Assembly (NCBI GenBank): GCA_033220425.1
Contig: CM065651.1
Location: 620,001 to 684,000 of the forward strand
Source: Lepraria neglecta
Taxonomy: Eukaryota > Ascomycota > Lecanoromycetes > Lecanorales > Stereocaulaceae
Reading direction: 5' to 3'
DNA: 64,000 bases
In this document: positions 21,346 through 35,736 of the stretch, in pieces
Layout of the letters: the number at the start of each line of letters is the position of its first letter
Numbering within the stretch: the stretch's first letter is position 1
Translations under genes and position numbers: made by a program
The notes under the pieces: generated by a model
Told to the model about the DNA's origin: nothing
The model's database searches: none
Seen by the model: only the letters and a program-made list of their open reading frames with translations

Positions 21346-22166
21346 GTCGCTAATTGACTACTGAACAGGCCGAGTATATAGTAGTAAGAAAAGTTGGGTG
21401 GAAGGAGGCATTTGATAGATGGACTATATAAATCTTTCCATAAGACCCAATTAACGAGCGCTTCACATGGCAAGTAATTTATGGATATACGCTCCTAGTA
21501 ACTTCTCGCCCAAACCCTAAGCTGCTCTGGAATATAATATCCCTTACCGTGCTTATCGAAATAGTCAAGTACGCGATCAATCGCGAATAGGGTCGCTCCG
21601 TCGATTTTGCGAATAGCTATAGTACTAAAGATCGCTAATCTAGTAACTTCTGAAGCAGAGCAGTTTCGCGCTTTGTAACCTATTTTATACACCGTCTATT
21701 CCAAGTCTAGACTTATAGATATAAGGCGGGACTTATACGGAGCTCTGTCCTTATTAAGGTATTTACCTACTTCTATTACAAAATTATCCAAGCTAAGAGT
21801 AAGTTATATACCGGTATCTTATCTTAGATCCTATTTCTCCTTAATATCTTGAAAGAAGTTAGCGCGGAAGCTAGGTAATTTATCTAGATCTTTTGAACTT
21901 CTAAGGTTACTAATATCCGCGCGGAAGATATATATATAACAAGTAAGTGCCCGTAATCTTCACAGAAGATTATCGTAAAAACGGCTATATCTCGCTTATT
22001 TTATACTCGATTTAAAAAAGTAAAGCGGTATTAGAAATTCCTCTATATATAGTATATTTCTTATATATAAAGTTAAGTTCTAAATATTAGCGTAGACTAT
22101 CTAATTAGATACTAAGTAATAGGTTAAAGATAATTAGTAGATAATAAAAGAAGTAAGGATACTAAG

Positions 22167-22581
22167 TATTACGGGCCAAGAACATGCTGGTAGGAACGCG
22201 CTAGAGGCGCACGAACCATCATGGGCTTGGCGGAACATGGTTTAGACGAATCGATATTCGACTCGTTCGACTCGGATATAGTTCAGACGAATCGATATTC
22301 GATTCGTTTGAACATGAATGCTTGGCATGGATTTCCTATTGCTATATATACGGAGCACTACTTATTACTTGGAGTATCGTACTCAATTTACTTCCTATAT
22401 CTATTGTATCTAATTATATACGATAGATCTCTTAGGCTAGGCACTGAATATATATTATCTAATTATATACTAGACCCGCTTAGTATCACTTGAAGCCTGC
22501 TTTATACTCTTGTAAGGTTGTACCTCCATCCCTATTGAGAATCAATCTATACTACGATACCGGTACGTACGGTTCGTAACA
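22167..22581 (+). mobile_element. Solo LTR of the Ty3/Gypsy family seen at 34.8 and 45.6 kb
   Basis: Begins TATTACGGGCC and ends TTCGTAACA, flanked on both sides by CTAAG (22162-22166 and 22582-22586), a 5-bp target duplication. The last ~265 bp match the LTR ends at 28050-28315, 35045-35303 and 45845-46099. Fossil, RIP-altered. Confidence 0.8.
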
Positions 22582-24934
22582 CTAAGCTCGATATACTAGA
22601 GCGAAGTAAATAGTAGAAGTAAATAGTTAACTTAATAAGTAACTATAGAAGAGGGGCCTCTATATATATTATATACTTTGGAATTAATAAAGTATCGATT
22701 ACTAAACTATAATTACTAAACTATATTTTAAAATCAATAAGATATTAGTTACTAAACTATATCTTATCTATAGTTAAGCTATATATAAACTTACTAATTA
22801 ATACTAAATCTAATAGAGTTAAAGTTATTAAGAGTTAAAGATATTAGTTCTTTAGAGATACTTTAGAGACGGCTCTAAAGATAGCTTCGAGCTAGATCTA
22901 GAGTATTCTATAAGTAAAATTACTACTTTTAGATTTTCCTTAGCTAAATTCTAAATTCTAAAATTCGAATAGTATTAGAAAGTATAGAGTCTATTCTATT
23001 ATTTTGAAACTACGTAATTATATAGTATATATAGCGTAAAATATTACTATAAATATAGTTATATATAGAGCGCGCTAAGCGAAATATTTAGTATTTACTA
23101 TCAAGTATATACTATTAGTATAGATTACCTAAATAGATACTAACTAAATAGTAGATAAAAGGTAATTTAGTAGAAGGTAAAGATACTAAACTCGATATAT
23201 TAGAGTTAAATAAATAGTAGAATATATTTAATATTAATTAATTAAATATTCCAAGATAAATATATAATTTAGTAAATAACTATAGAAGAGAAGCCTCTAT
23301 ATATATTATACTTTAAAATTAATTAACTACTAAATACTAATCTATATTTTAGATTAACTACTAATTACTAAACTATACTTAGTAGAGTCTTAGTAAGGAT
23401 ATATATACAACGCGCAAAGCAATTACAATAAATAAGTTATTAGGATTGAATAAATTATTATTCCTTCTAGCTACTAAGCGGAAGAAATATATAAGGCAAA
23501 GCGCAAGCGCTTACTAACTAATCTAGCAACTATAATAGTTGCCCCCGCCGAAAGATACCGTTCGCCTACGAGGCATCAAGAAGCTAGAAGAAGCTATATA
23601 TATTAAGAGGATTATATTGCTAGTGTCGAGATTCCGTACGACTACGATGTTTCTATTATAAAGGCTTAGCTTAACTATATAGAGCTATCGTAGAAAGGAA
23701 GAATTGGCCGACTATTATTCAGGGTCGTCGTTATCAAGAAAACTAGGTAACTATTATTTAGAGTTACTATTATTAGGAAGGAAAGAAATAGCTTACTATT
23801 ATTTATAGTTACTATTATTAGGAATAAAAAGTCGATAGGTAGAGTATTAGTACCGTGCCTTTTCTTAGCCATATTTATTCGATAATATATAGCTCTCCTC
23901 GAATATTAAGCTCGATATTACTATCTTCTACTAGCTTCGTAAAGTTCTCTAAAGGAGCTTATCTCTAGCTCTTAAATAAACTATTATAAAGGTAATATTT
24001 AATATAGTAGGGAAAGTATCGGTAAAAAGAACTATAGCGTTGTTAATACGCTTAGCGATACTATTATAGTATATCTAATTATCTATAAGTTCGTCTATTT
24101 CGTTCTTTGTAGCTTTAAAAGTACTCTATATCTTTAATATTTATATAGAAACCTTCGTCTATAGTATAAATAATTTCTAGTAGGTAATAATCCTACTCTA
24201 TTTAAATATATATATAGCGTAGCTATTGAATACCTTATAAAATCCTTCAAGTAGCTACGCTATAGCTACTATCTTTCCTTCCGCAATTTATAAATTCTTC
24301 CTAAGGTTTTTATTATCTAGAGTTAGGGTAGCGATAAGCTTATCCTTTATATTATTGTCTAGTAGTAGCTCCTCTTTATCTTTATCGCTATTAATAAGAA
24401 TTATATTCGGCTTCTATTTTACGGGTATAGTATTTTTTAGAGGTAGTAGAGGCTCCTAGATAGGCTACTACGTAGTATCCTTCCTTAGTATAGTCTTCTC
24501 GCCCTTTCCTTTTACCTCGATTACTAACTCCTTTAGTAGTATTCCTACCTTCTAATACTTCGACGACGGGCCCGATATATTTCTTCCCTCTTTATACTTT
24601 AACTTTAACTTTAAAGCTATCTCTATAGCCTTACTCGGCGTAGCTTAAACTTTATAAACTCGGTCGTTAATAATAGTATACTTATTATATATCTTTACCC
24701 TAGTGAAATCCTCCTAGTCTATATTATACGACCGCTTTTCTTTATCTCTATATATCTCTATATATCTAAACGGAACCTTATAGACCTATTTTTCTATCTT
24801 GCTATCGTAATACTTTACTACCTAGCTATAATTCGTCTATTCTAAACGTAGTAGGTCCCTTAAATAGAAGATCGTAGACTATCTCTTATAGCGCTCTATC
24901 TAAGAGATTACTTTATTCTTAGTAATATTAGCTA

Positions 24935-25522
24935 CGTCGGCAAAATCGAACGTGGCCCGAACGTGGCCCCAGACGCCCGGCGGGCGCCCGGGGCCGCTCG
25001 GGCGCCTCACCTAGAAACCGGTCCGACGTGCGTCCGGGGCCACGCCAATCACGGCTAAGGGCGCCCCGTATAGGCCCTAGGCCAACTTTTAATTAGTAAA
25101 AGATAGCGTCGGAAACCCCCTGACTAGTCTTGCAGCTACCCTTGGCAAACCCCCACGAGGCGCACACTACTACACCCTCGTACCGCTGTCGCGTACTGCT
25201 ATCGCGCAATACTGTCGCGCACTGTTTTCACGCACTACTGTCACGCACCGCTATTGCAACGCTGTCGCAACGCGGTCGCACACATTTACCCCGCGAGGAA
25301 ATCGCCCGAATCGATCGATTCCAGCACCGCGTTGGGGCTAACCCCCAGGGCTGCTCTAGAGGGGGGTTCCCGAGTGCTCCGGTCGATTATTGAACATCAA
25401 AAAAATTATATAGGGCTGAAAACACGTGACTTGGCCCGAGGGGCGCCCGGGGCGCCTTGGGCCCCCGAAGCAGCTCGCGCTTTGGCCCGAGAGTGCTAGG
25501 GCCGGGTTTGATTTTGCCGACG
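24935..25522. mobile_element. GC-rich MITE-like DNA transposon (TA target duplication)
   Basis: A 588-bp island with over 55% GC inside AT-rich DNA. Its ends are inverted repeats beginning CGTCGGCAAAATC and flanked by TA on both sides (24933-24934, 25523-25524), as in Tc1/mariner-type insertions. No transposase is seen; the frame 25130-25393 is not a recognised protein. It interrupts a decayed repeat. Being barely RIP-altered, it is probably a later insertion. Confidence 0.8.
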
Positions 25523-26875
25523 TACCTAAAGCAATAAAAGATTAATACTAGTTAGTAGCTATATAGATTCGTCTACTATTATATTATAATTAGGCTTGTC
25601 GTAAAGTAGAGAGTTATTAACCTTCTAATTACCTATCTAGTCTCTATCTCCTTCTTTCTAGTAGATATATATCGGAATACTAGAGCGTAGCTTTATTAAA
25701 GTAGGGGAATTATTATTACTAAAGAGGATCTTAAGGGTAGGTAAATTAATATAAATGAACTTATTAGTAGAGAGGTATCCTTTCGAAGATTTAAGCTTAC
25801 TAAATAGACTAGTAGGCTTACGGAAAGGAAGGACTAGAGTATCCTAGAGATTATCGAGCTCTCTCTTTAGATCTAGCCTCTCTTCTAGTTAATTTAGGTA
25901 GTTAGTATACTATAGTACTAGTTATAGAAAATACGTATAATTAATTTAGAGGGTATAAAGGTTAAGACCTTAGTATAAGTCCGAGTAAATAAATAACTCT
26001 ATATATAGGTTTTTATTAATAGGATAAGCTAAGAGACTAATAAATTCTCTAAAAGTTACCTTAAAAGGATCGTTTATAAAATTCTATAATATATTTACTA
26101 GCTCCTTAGGTTCTATAATAATAGATAGAAGCTTAGTATTTACGGTAATAGAGTATCTCGGAATAATATATACGTTAATTGTTCCAACGATTTAATTAAT
26201 ATTAGGTCTAAATCCTAACCTAGATAATACGGTCTCCTCGTTTTGATATTATAGATATTCTAATAGCTCGTTAATAGAAGGTAACCTGTAAAGAATAAAC
26301 CGCGCGTTGTTATCTTTAGATAGATAGTACTACAAAATAGCTTCGGCGTAATAGTAATCTTTTAGTTTAAAAGGTATAGTCTAGTAGCTATTATATAAGG
26401 GTAAGGGAATAATAAACTTAGCTTCTATATTCTTTTCTTCCGTATAGTCTTCTTATAGCTCGAATTCGTATTCGGAAAAAGATATAGATTATACTTAATA
26501 TAATATCGTATATAAAAGGTATAGAGTATAGGTAAGTCAAGTAAGGTAAGGTATTATAATCTTCGCGAAGCAAAATAAAGTATATTACTACAAGTTAGTA
26601 CCCGTAATCTTCATAGAAGATTACCGTAAAACCTACTATATCTCGCTTATTTTATACTCGATTTTAATAATTTAAGCGGAATTAGAAAGCCCTATATTTA
26701 TAATATATTTAATATATATAAAGCTAAGCCCTAACCCTAATATATCGAAAGTTATTAAGTGTTAAATATTTGAGTACTCCGGAGGCACTTCGGGGGTGAC
26801 TGCGGTGGTAGCTTCAGGGAACTCCGTAGGCAAAAACATGTTTTTAAAGCTTTCCTTAGCTAAACTTTAACTAAA

Positions 26876-27490
26876 TTTTAAAATTCGAACGGCGTCGGAA
26901 AGTACATACTTGGTTCTAAAACTTATGAAATTATCTCGATATTATATAATATATATAAGGCGGGGCATTGCTACGAAGAAGTTATAGTACGCATTCAACT
27001 TTTAATATTCCAGGGTCCGGGGGCGCCAAGCTTAATACTTGGTATTTACTACTAAGCTTATACTACCTACAAAATATAGTAAAAATATATCTTTTACTTA
27101 TAACTATTATATAAGTAGACTAATTTTAAGATTTCGACGGTATTAGAAAGTATATACTTAGTTCTAAAACTTATAAAATTATCTCGATATTATATAATAT
27201 ATATGGCGTAAAGAAGTACGTAGTATATTCAACTTTTAATATTCGAGGGTTCGGGGGACGCCAAGCTTAATGCTTGGCATTTACTACCGAGCTCGCGCTA
27301 TCTATAAAATATAGCGAAAACGCTTCTTTTACTTATAACTATTACGTAAATAGGCTAATTCTAAAAATTCTTAATATATAAGCAAGCTAATAATTGACTC
27401 TAAAATATATAAAATCATCTTGATATTATATAATATATATTGTATAGGGAAGTAGTACGAAGAAGTTACAATATAAATTCAAGTTTTAGT
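26876..27490. repeat. Tandem array of ~240-bp units
   Basis: Three diverged direct copies. Each has a 'CTAAATTTTAAAATTCGA'-like start, a 'TCTCGATATTATATAATATA' segment and, in the first two, a less AT-rich core around GGGTCCGGGGGCGCC at about 27012 and 27246. A related single unit lies near 22930-23110. The array is RIP-altered; its origin (LTR-associated or satellite) is unresolved. Confidence 0.6.
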
Positions 27491-27894
27491 AGTTAAAGGC
27501 GCTAGCTAAGAGAGGGAATATAGAATATAGGGCTAATCTTATTGGCTATAAGTACGGAATTACTTCGAATTTCGCTATAATCTATTATTAGAAGAAAGAT
27601 ACCGTAATAAATATATAAAAAGTACTACCGAAAAAATCTCTATAGCCCTCGCTTTTATATTACTTATTCGGCTTTATTAATCCCGAAATATTTATACTAA
27701 CTTATACTAGAGCTATATAGATATATACTATTTATACTAGAGTTATAGCTAGATATAAGTTCCTTCTACCTCTACTAGAAGGCTAGTTAATATCCTCGTC
27801 GTCCTAAATAATACTCCGGGCCTTTAGTAAAATCTACTATATTTAATATCTAGCTTAATAGTATACTAATAAGTAATACTTATCGGCGCGTAAG

Positions 27895-30800
27895 TATTAG
27901 AACTAGAGGGTTCTAATAGGACTATCGCGAAGTACAACGGACTTCGGGTAGAATAGGTAACTCTAGCGATAATTATTATAATCGGGGGCTAATTATTCTA
28001 ATTATAAGTTTAATTGGTTAGATTATAGTCTAATTATCCTAATTATAGGATGCTTGGCGGGATTTCCTATTACTATATATATAGAGCGATATTTACTACT
28101 TAGAGTATCGTGCTTAACTTGCTTTATATTTACTATTCAATTATTTACTATATATAATAGATCTTTTAGACTAGATACTAAATATATATTATCTAATTAT
28201 ATACTAGACCCGCTTAGTATATATTAAAGCCTGCTTTACCTTTTACTCTATATACCTCTATCCCTACTAAGAATTAATCTATATACGATATATAGTATAT
28301 AATATAGTTATAATACTTTAAGTACCCTTAAGGATAAGTACTATACTAAGAGACCCTAGGGTACCTACCCTAAGCTCCTTAGAAGGAGGAAGCGGATAAT
28401 AATACCTAACTATTAATAAAGGACTTAGTAGATATATTAAGATAGCCTAGCCTAACTTATACTATAGAGAGAGAGATAAGCTCGAGGAATAGCTATCCTA
28501 GATATTACTTTACTTAAAGTTCTAAGGAGACCTTATACCTATATAATAATATCTTATCTTTACTATTACTTACTTATATAGAAGAGCCTAAAAGTAGGTT
28601 AATTCGTTTCTAAAGAATTATATAGAAGATAATAATAAAGATAGCAAAATTAAATAATAGATAGAGAGTATAGCTATATTTAGACTCGAAATCCGCTATA
28701 TATTCGGTCTATTAAACAAAGTTAATATAGTAATATAAACTATCTAGTATATAACCTAGAAGAAATCTATATTAGAGTACTCGACTTAATTTTAGTAATA
28801 TATAGTAAAGACTAACTAGGATGATAATATATTAATAACTATATACCGAAGAGGCCTTAAGGATAATATTAAAGATAAGCTTATAAGATCGAGGATTATT
28901 ATTAATACCCTAGATAAGTTAATTAAGGAAGTAATCGAAATTAATAATAAGCTATTTAAAAGAACTATAGAAAAAAGGTATAATAGAGGAGTCGATAGAA
29001 TAGAATATTTAAGCTTTTTTACTAAATCGAAGAGCTATTACCTAGTATATAAAGAATATAACCCCTATAGGTATATATCTATAGAACTAGACTTTATAGA
29101 GAAGAAAGGAAAGTAAGTATTTAGAGGGCCTATAAGGGATAAGAAGTAGTAAGAGGGTAATAAGAAAATACTAAAGTATTATAGCTATAGTAAACCGGGC
29201 TACTTTACTAGAGACTACAAGTTAAAAAATATAGTATATCGACTATAGCTAAATATACTAGAGAAAGTATATATCTAGGATAATATAGATAGTACGCCTA
29301 AGGAGATTCTACTAGTATAGAATAAAGTTAAAGAAGATATTAGTTCCTAGTATAATAGAATAATATAAGAAGAGCTTAATAAAGAATCTAAAAATAATAA
29401 TAACGATTTTATAAGGAAATTTAATATACGTATTAGGGAATACTATAGGGATAACCTAAATACTAAAGACGGTAGTAAGGCTTAAGAAGAAGAATCTAAG
29501 TAGAATTAGGATAAGAGTAAGATAGACCTAGAGTAGAAAGAAGCTCTTAGTATATTAGAAGCTAAGTAGGAAGAAATATAACTACTAGGGAAAGTAGTAC
29601 CTAAAACTACTATATCTAAGGAAAAGAAGAAAGAAGACTCTAAGGAACTAGAATAGGAATATACCTTAAAAGACTATCGGATAGATCGAAACTATCGTAG
29701 TTATAAGAGTATACTATAGGAAGAATATATATCGCTTTACTATATATAGTATAGTATACTAAGGAATATAGCTAGGGGACTAATAAGGGTACTACCCTAC
29801 GGATATAACTTTTATAACTATTATTAAGAGGACGAATATCTATAGTACCTTATAATAAAAAGAATTTACTAGTTCTTCCTAGGATATAATAAGAGATAGT
29901 TAGAGAAACTTAGAAAGGACTTAAACTATAACCCGTACTCTAAGAACTATAACTAGTTAGAATAGTATACTTATTTATATAATAACTATGTAAAATATAT
30001 ATAGTCGAAGTCGGAAGCTAGATTTCTACTCCTATAAGCAGGAAAAGAGTAATCCCTTATAGTAGAGATAGCTATAAGGAGATTAATATATTAACCCCTA
30101 AATAATATCTATATTCCGCGCAATACGATATATATATAAAGATACCGGTAATTATTAATAGATAGCGGACCGTTGCGATAATAGATTCTAGAGCTACTAG
30201 GAACTTTATCTCGCGAGACTTAGTATAGATAATAGGAATACTAACTCGAAAGAAGTTATAATAGTATAACCTTTAGATAGCTAACGGGTTAATACTATTA
30301 ATAGAAAAGGTAGACGAAGAGATACTTTCGTTATCTATTATAATTTAGCGCTACTATAAGGAGATTACCTTTAATATTATTAGAATAGCTACCTATTATA
30401 TAGCCAGTATAGAGCGAATTATATAGGTAGTAATTGACTAAGATAACTAAGCTAAGGAGAGAAGAAGAAGTATATATACGCGATACTTGGTATTGCTACA
30501 AATGCCAAGCCCCTAGTAGGCTAAGACGTACGTAGTCGTACTAAGAAGTACCGTTAAGACCTATAGTAAGTGGTTCCTATATATATACGCCCGTAATACT
30601 ACCTATTATATAATTTTAGGAATACTTTAGTTAAAGAAGTATAACCTAATAATTAATTAGACTCGAGGAGTACTCAAGATAGATTAATCCGGTAATATTA
30701 CTAGGATTATATCTATATATTAGTAGCGTTTAATAGTAGATAAGAAGTCGAACCGAAGACCGGTCGAGGTATATATTACCTTAGCTTTATATAAGGACGG

Positions 30801-33800
30801 TACTAAAGGGTAGTCTAACTCTATAGTTACTAGTAAAGGTTAGTAGGATAATAAAGTAAGAGTTAGAAGAGGAACTAATATACCCTCTATCCCTTAGGAA
30901 TATAATAAGTAGGTATATTTATTCGAGGAAGAGACGAATATAGAAGTATTACCTAGGTACTAGCTATAGGATTATAAGATCGAACTCGAACCTAGTAAAT
31001 AGCCGATATTTAGACCTATTTATATATTATTAGAAAAGGAACTTAAGGTACTTTATAGGTATATCGACGAGAACCTTAAAAAGGGATTTATTCAAGAATC
31101 TAAATTACTAGTAGATTATCTAATCCTCTTTATACTAAAGAAGGATAGAAGCTTAAGACTAGATATCGACTATTAGAAGTTAAATAATATTACTATTAAG
31201 AATAGATATCTATTACTAAATATAGAAGAGCTATAGAATCGGCTCGGAAAGGCAAAAATATTTGCTAAACTAGATCTTAGAGGTATATATAATCTAATTC
31301 GGATAAAGGAAGGCGAGGAATAGAAAACTACCTTTAGGACGAGATATAGCTACTATAAGTATCTAGTAATACCGTTTAGACTTACTAATGTACTAGTAAC
31401 CTACTAAGTACTTATTAATAATATTATACAAGTATACTTAGATTAAATAGTAATAGCGTACCTCGATAATATACTAATTTATTCTAAGAATAAGGAAGAA
31501 TATATTATATATATATAGGACGTCCTTAGATACCTATCGTAAGTAAAACTTCTCCTTAAACTAGAAAAGTATAAATTTTATTAATAGTCGGTAGAATTTC
31601 TAGGATTTATAGTTAGTATAGAAGGTATTAGTATAAGCCTAGATAAGATTAAAGCTATAGCGGAATAGTCTATACTATAGAACGTCAAAGTAGTATAAAG
31701 CTTCTTAGGATTTGCTAACTTTAATAGGAAGTTTATCGAGGGCTACTCTAAGAAGGTACTATCTCTAACGGATATTATAAAGAAGGATATCGGATTTATA
31801 TAGAGAAAAGACTAATAGAAATTATTTAATATATTAAAGAAAGTATATATAGATCTACTAGTACTCTATACCTTTTAGGCTAACGAACTAGCCTATATTA
31901 AAATAGATATCTCGGATCTTATAATTAGAGTATATCTATATTAAATAAAGGACTAAAAGTAGTATCTAGTTACCTACTATTTAAGGAAGATATTAGTAGT
32001 AGAATAGAACTATAATATATACGATAAGGAACTATTTACTATAGTTTATATACTTTAGAACTAGCGAGTATATATAAAGAGCTATTTAGATCTAACTATC
32101 TTTATAGACTATAAGAATCTTCTTAACTTTATAATAATAAAGGAGTTAAATAGAAGATAAGTTTAATAGTTAGAACTATTAGGTCAATATAAGTTCAAGA
32201 TAACTTATACCCTAGAAAAGGATAATAGTTAAGTAGATACCCTTAGCCGGCGATTAGACTATATAGTAGAAAAGAATATTATAGAATAACTAATTCTAAA
32301 GAAGGAGACGGATAGATTATTAGTACTATACTAGATATTAGCTATAACCCTTCGTATATTAGGACCTAATATAACTAATAAGATTGTAAAGGCCTATAAT
32401 AACGATATATTCGTAATAAACCTACGAAAGGATTAGTAGGATTTATTATTACTTAAATACTAGGATAAGACCTACTTACCTAATATATACGTTGAAGAAG
32501 TAATTAGGGATTACTATAATAACCCTTTATAAGGTTACCTAGAGGTATCTAAGACTATAGAACTTCTAGGACGAGGATACGCGACGCTAAAGCTTCGAGC
32601 GCGTATTAAAGAATATATTGAGTACTAGCAAAATTAAGCTATATAATACGCTAAGTACGGATAAATATAATTTACTTCTATACTAGAGTTACTATAGGAT
32701 AATATTATAATAGACTTTATAGTTAAACTACTACCTTTAAAGGACCTAGCTACGTAGGATACCTTTAATTCAATTATAGTTATTATAGATAAACTTACTA
32801 AATATATAATTATAATACTATTCAAGGAAACCTATAAAGTAGATTAGCTAGCTTTTATATTACTCGATAAGCTAGTAAGAGATTATAGTATATCTAAGTC
32901 GATAATATCTAATAGAGATAAGTTATTTACGTCTAACTACTAGAGAACGCTATTAGTAGTAATTAGAACGAAACTTCGGATGTTAATAGCGTATTATCCG
33001 TAGACTAATAGATAGATAGAACGTGCAAATCAAATAATAGAAGTATACTTAAGATATTACGTGAACTAGAAACAGGGCAACTAGATTTTACTACTTCTAA
33101 TAGTATAATTCATCGCGCTTTCCCAAAAGATTATATTATTAGCGTTACAGCTAGTTTTGCGCTGCTAGTAGGCCGTATAGCGATTAGGGTCTATATCCTA
33201 TATCAATTGCGGGCCGAGAAATCAATAGGATTAGCAACTCCGGTTACTATTAGCAACTCCAAGCAGCAACCAAAAATCATCCCCGAAGACATGCGACCGC
33301 GCGCAATGATTACGATACTACGACGCCGCAACTAAACCCCTAGGGTAGCTACGAACATCACCCCCGCGAGAATTTGGGCCCAATCGCACGATTCCGGGGT
33401 CCGTTTTCAGCTGGTATTGATAGGGCTCTAGGGGAGTCACTGCCGTCGATGGCGACGATTATAGAAAATCAATATTTTGCTTAGTTATTAATTACGTAAT
33501 TCGCTAAATACTTGCTAATCCTGCTAATCCTGCTATTAGCAAGCTAGAGTTGTTGAATACGCTGAAATCACGCTATTAGCGAGCGCTATTTGCTGATTAC
33601 GCTGAAATCGACCTATTAGCGGGCGCTATTTACTGATTCTACTAATAGGCTAATTTCAGCCCTATCCGCGCGTCTAGCAAATTAGAAGTTCTTAGCAAGA
33701 TTTGGGGAAGCGCGATATTAGTATATAACGATAAGAGGTTAGATATAATAGGACTAATACTATTCTTTACTAACTACGGAAAGAATATAAATATATTTCT

Positions 33801-35303
33801 AGATCTAAGGAAAGGATCTAATATAGAAAAAGCCTTAGTAAAGGTAGGAGAGCTAAAGGATTTATATAAAGATATATAGAAATTAATTAAGAGCTTAAAT
33901 AGTAAGTTAAAGGAGTAGATAAATAAGAATAGAAAGAATATTCCTTATCTAAAAGAGAGGGATAAAGTATATCTTCTAATAAAAATATAAGAACGATAAG
34001 ACTAAGTAAGAAACTAGATTATATTAAGGTTAGACTATTCTTAATTAAATAGATAAAGAGATCTATTAACTATAAACTTAAGCTTCTACCTAACGCCAAG
34101 GTATATCCGGTATTCTATATCTTACTCTTGGAGCTAGCAGACTCTAATATACCCTTATAGGAAATATTTTACTATAATATTAAAGAAGAAACGGAGTTCG
34201 AGGTCGAGAGGATTCTAAATTAGGTTAATTAGAAGTATCTAGTTAAATAGAAAGGGTATAACGATATCGAAAATATCTAGGAACCTCTTAGAAACCTCCG
34301 GAACTACTAGGACCTTCTATAGAAGTTCCGGGAACGATCGGGAAGGAGGATAAATTAGTTCTGTCTAGGAAGCTAAACTATTCGGACGAGATATTGAATA
34401 TCTAGTCGTCAGGGATACTAGGAATAGACCGCTAGTCTTCCTCTAGCTCCTTAATATTCTATAACTCTCGATCTACTATCTTCTTCTTTTTATCCTCTAT
34501 AGTATTTAGTTATAATTAGACACGTATAACTTTCGCGAGCGCGTTATCCAGCTCTAAACGAAGTTCGTTTCGCCGTTTTTCGATATAACGTATCTTAAGG
34601 GGCGATACTATAAGGTCGCACTTCCTACCGCTACCTATATAACTAGAGTATCTATTAGAACCTGTACCTATTAGATACTACTTGCTACTAGCAACGTATC
34701 GGGAACACGGCCGTATCACAAACTCGGATAGCTTAGTAGCGAGTTCCTTCGATCGGATAGAGGGGTTAGCGGATTATCTAGTACGTTGGGCTAGTATAAA
34801 GGATAGATGGTTTCTCGGGACGAGAAATCTAGGAGAGGGAGCTAATATTACAAGCCATAACCGTGCTATCTTGAATATATAGTTGTCGAACGTTGTCGAA
34901 CGGGCTTAGCACTAAGTCGAGCGAATTAGTATCCGACTCGGACAAGACCCTAAGGCTTAGTATACTAAGCGACGATAGTAATAATAGTAGTGTAATTAGT
35001 ATAATCAAGAATGATAATAGTAATAATAGAAGTGCGATCGAGAATGCTTGGTAGGGATTTCATATGTCTATATATACGGAGTACTATTTACTACTTGGAG
35101 CATCGTGCTTAACTTCGTATCTTACTTATACTTGGTTATATACGATAGATCTCTTAGGCTAGGCACTAAATATATATTATCTAATTATATACTAGACCCG
35201 CTTAGTATATATTGAAGCCTACTTTACCTCTTGTTAGTAACACCTCCATCTCTATTGAGAATCAATCTATATACGATATACCGCACGCAACGTGGTCGTA
35301 ACA
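27895..35303 (+). mobile_element. Decayed Ty3/Gypsy chromovirus-like retrotransposon
   Basis: LTR-like ends at 27895-28315 and 34846-35303 (the latter starts TATTACAAGCC, preceded by a purine tract GAGAGGGAGC, and ends GTCGTAACA). Between them ghosts of gag with a zinc knuckle (~28.4-29.3 kb), protease (~30.2 kb), reverse transcriptase (~30.95-31.6 kb), RNase H (~31.85-32.2 kb), integrase (~32.4-34.0 kb) and a chromodomain-like tail (~34.1-34.3 kb) follow Ty3/Gypsy order. Broken by very many changes of RIP type; old. A GC-rich DNA element sits in the integrase part (33.1-33.7 kb). The two end LTRs share only their 3' ~265 bp, so the pair may be mosaic. Confidence 0.75.
33112..33714. mobile_element. 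GC-rich MITE-like insertion
   Basis: Island of about 600 bp, less AT-rich than its surroundings, interrupting the integrase part of the Gypsy fossil. Its ends form an imperfect inverted repeat (CGCGCTTTCCCAAAA / CGCGCTTCCCCAAAT). The target duplication could not be fixed. No transposase. Its internal core around 33359-33400 resembles that of the 24.9-kb and 35.7-kb islands. Direct repeats around 33545-33640 (GCTGAAATC...TATTAGC) are also present. Confidence 0.6.
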
Positions 35304-35736
35304 AGGAGCTTAAGAATTTATATAAGGATATATAAAGGTCTATTAAAAGCTCGAACGGTAGGTTAAAGGAATAGATTAATAAGAAAAGAAAGAATATTCC
35401 TTAGCTAAAAGAGAGGGATAAAGTATATCTCCTAATAAAAAATATAAGAATAACGAGACTAAATAGGAAACTAGATTATATTAAGGTTAGACTATTCTTA
35501 ATTAAACGTTTAAAAGGACTAGTTAACTATAAACTCTAACTACTATCTAACGCTAAAGTATATCCGGTATTTTATATCTTACTCTTAGAACTAGCGGACT
35601 CTAATATACCGCTATAAGAAACGTTCTATTATAATATCGAAGAAGAAATAGAGTATAAGGTTAAGAGGATCCTAGATAGGAAGAATTAGTTCTATCTAGT
35701 CAAGTAGAAAGGGTATAACGAAACGGAGAATACCTA

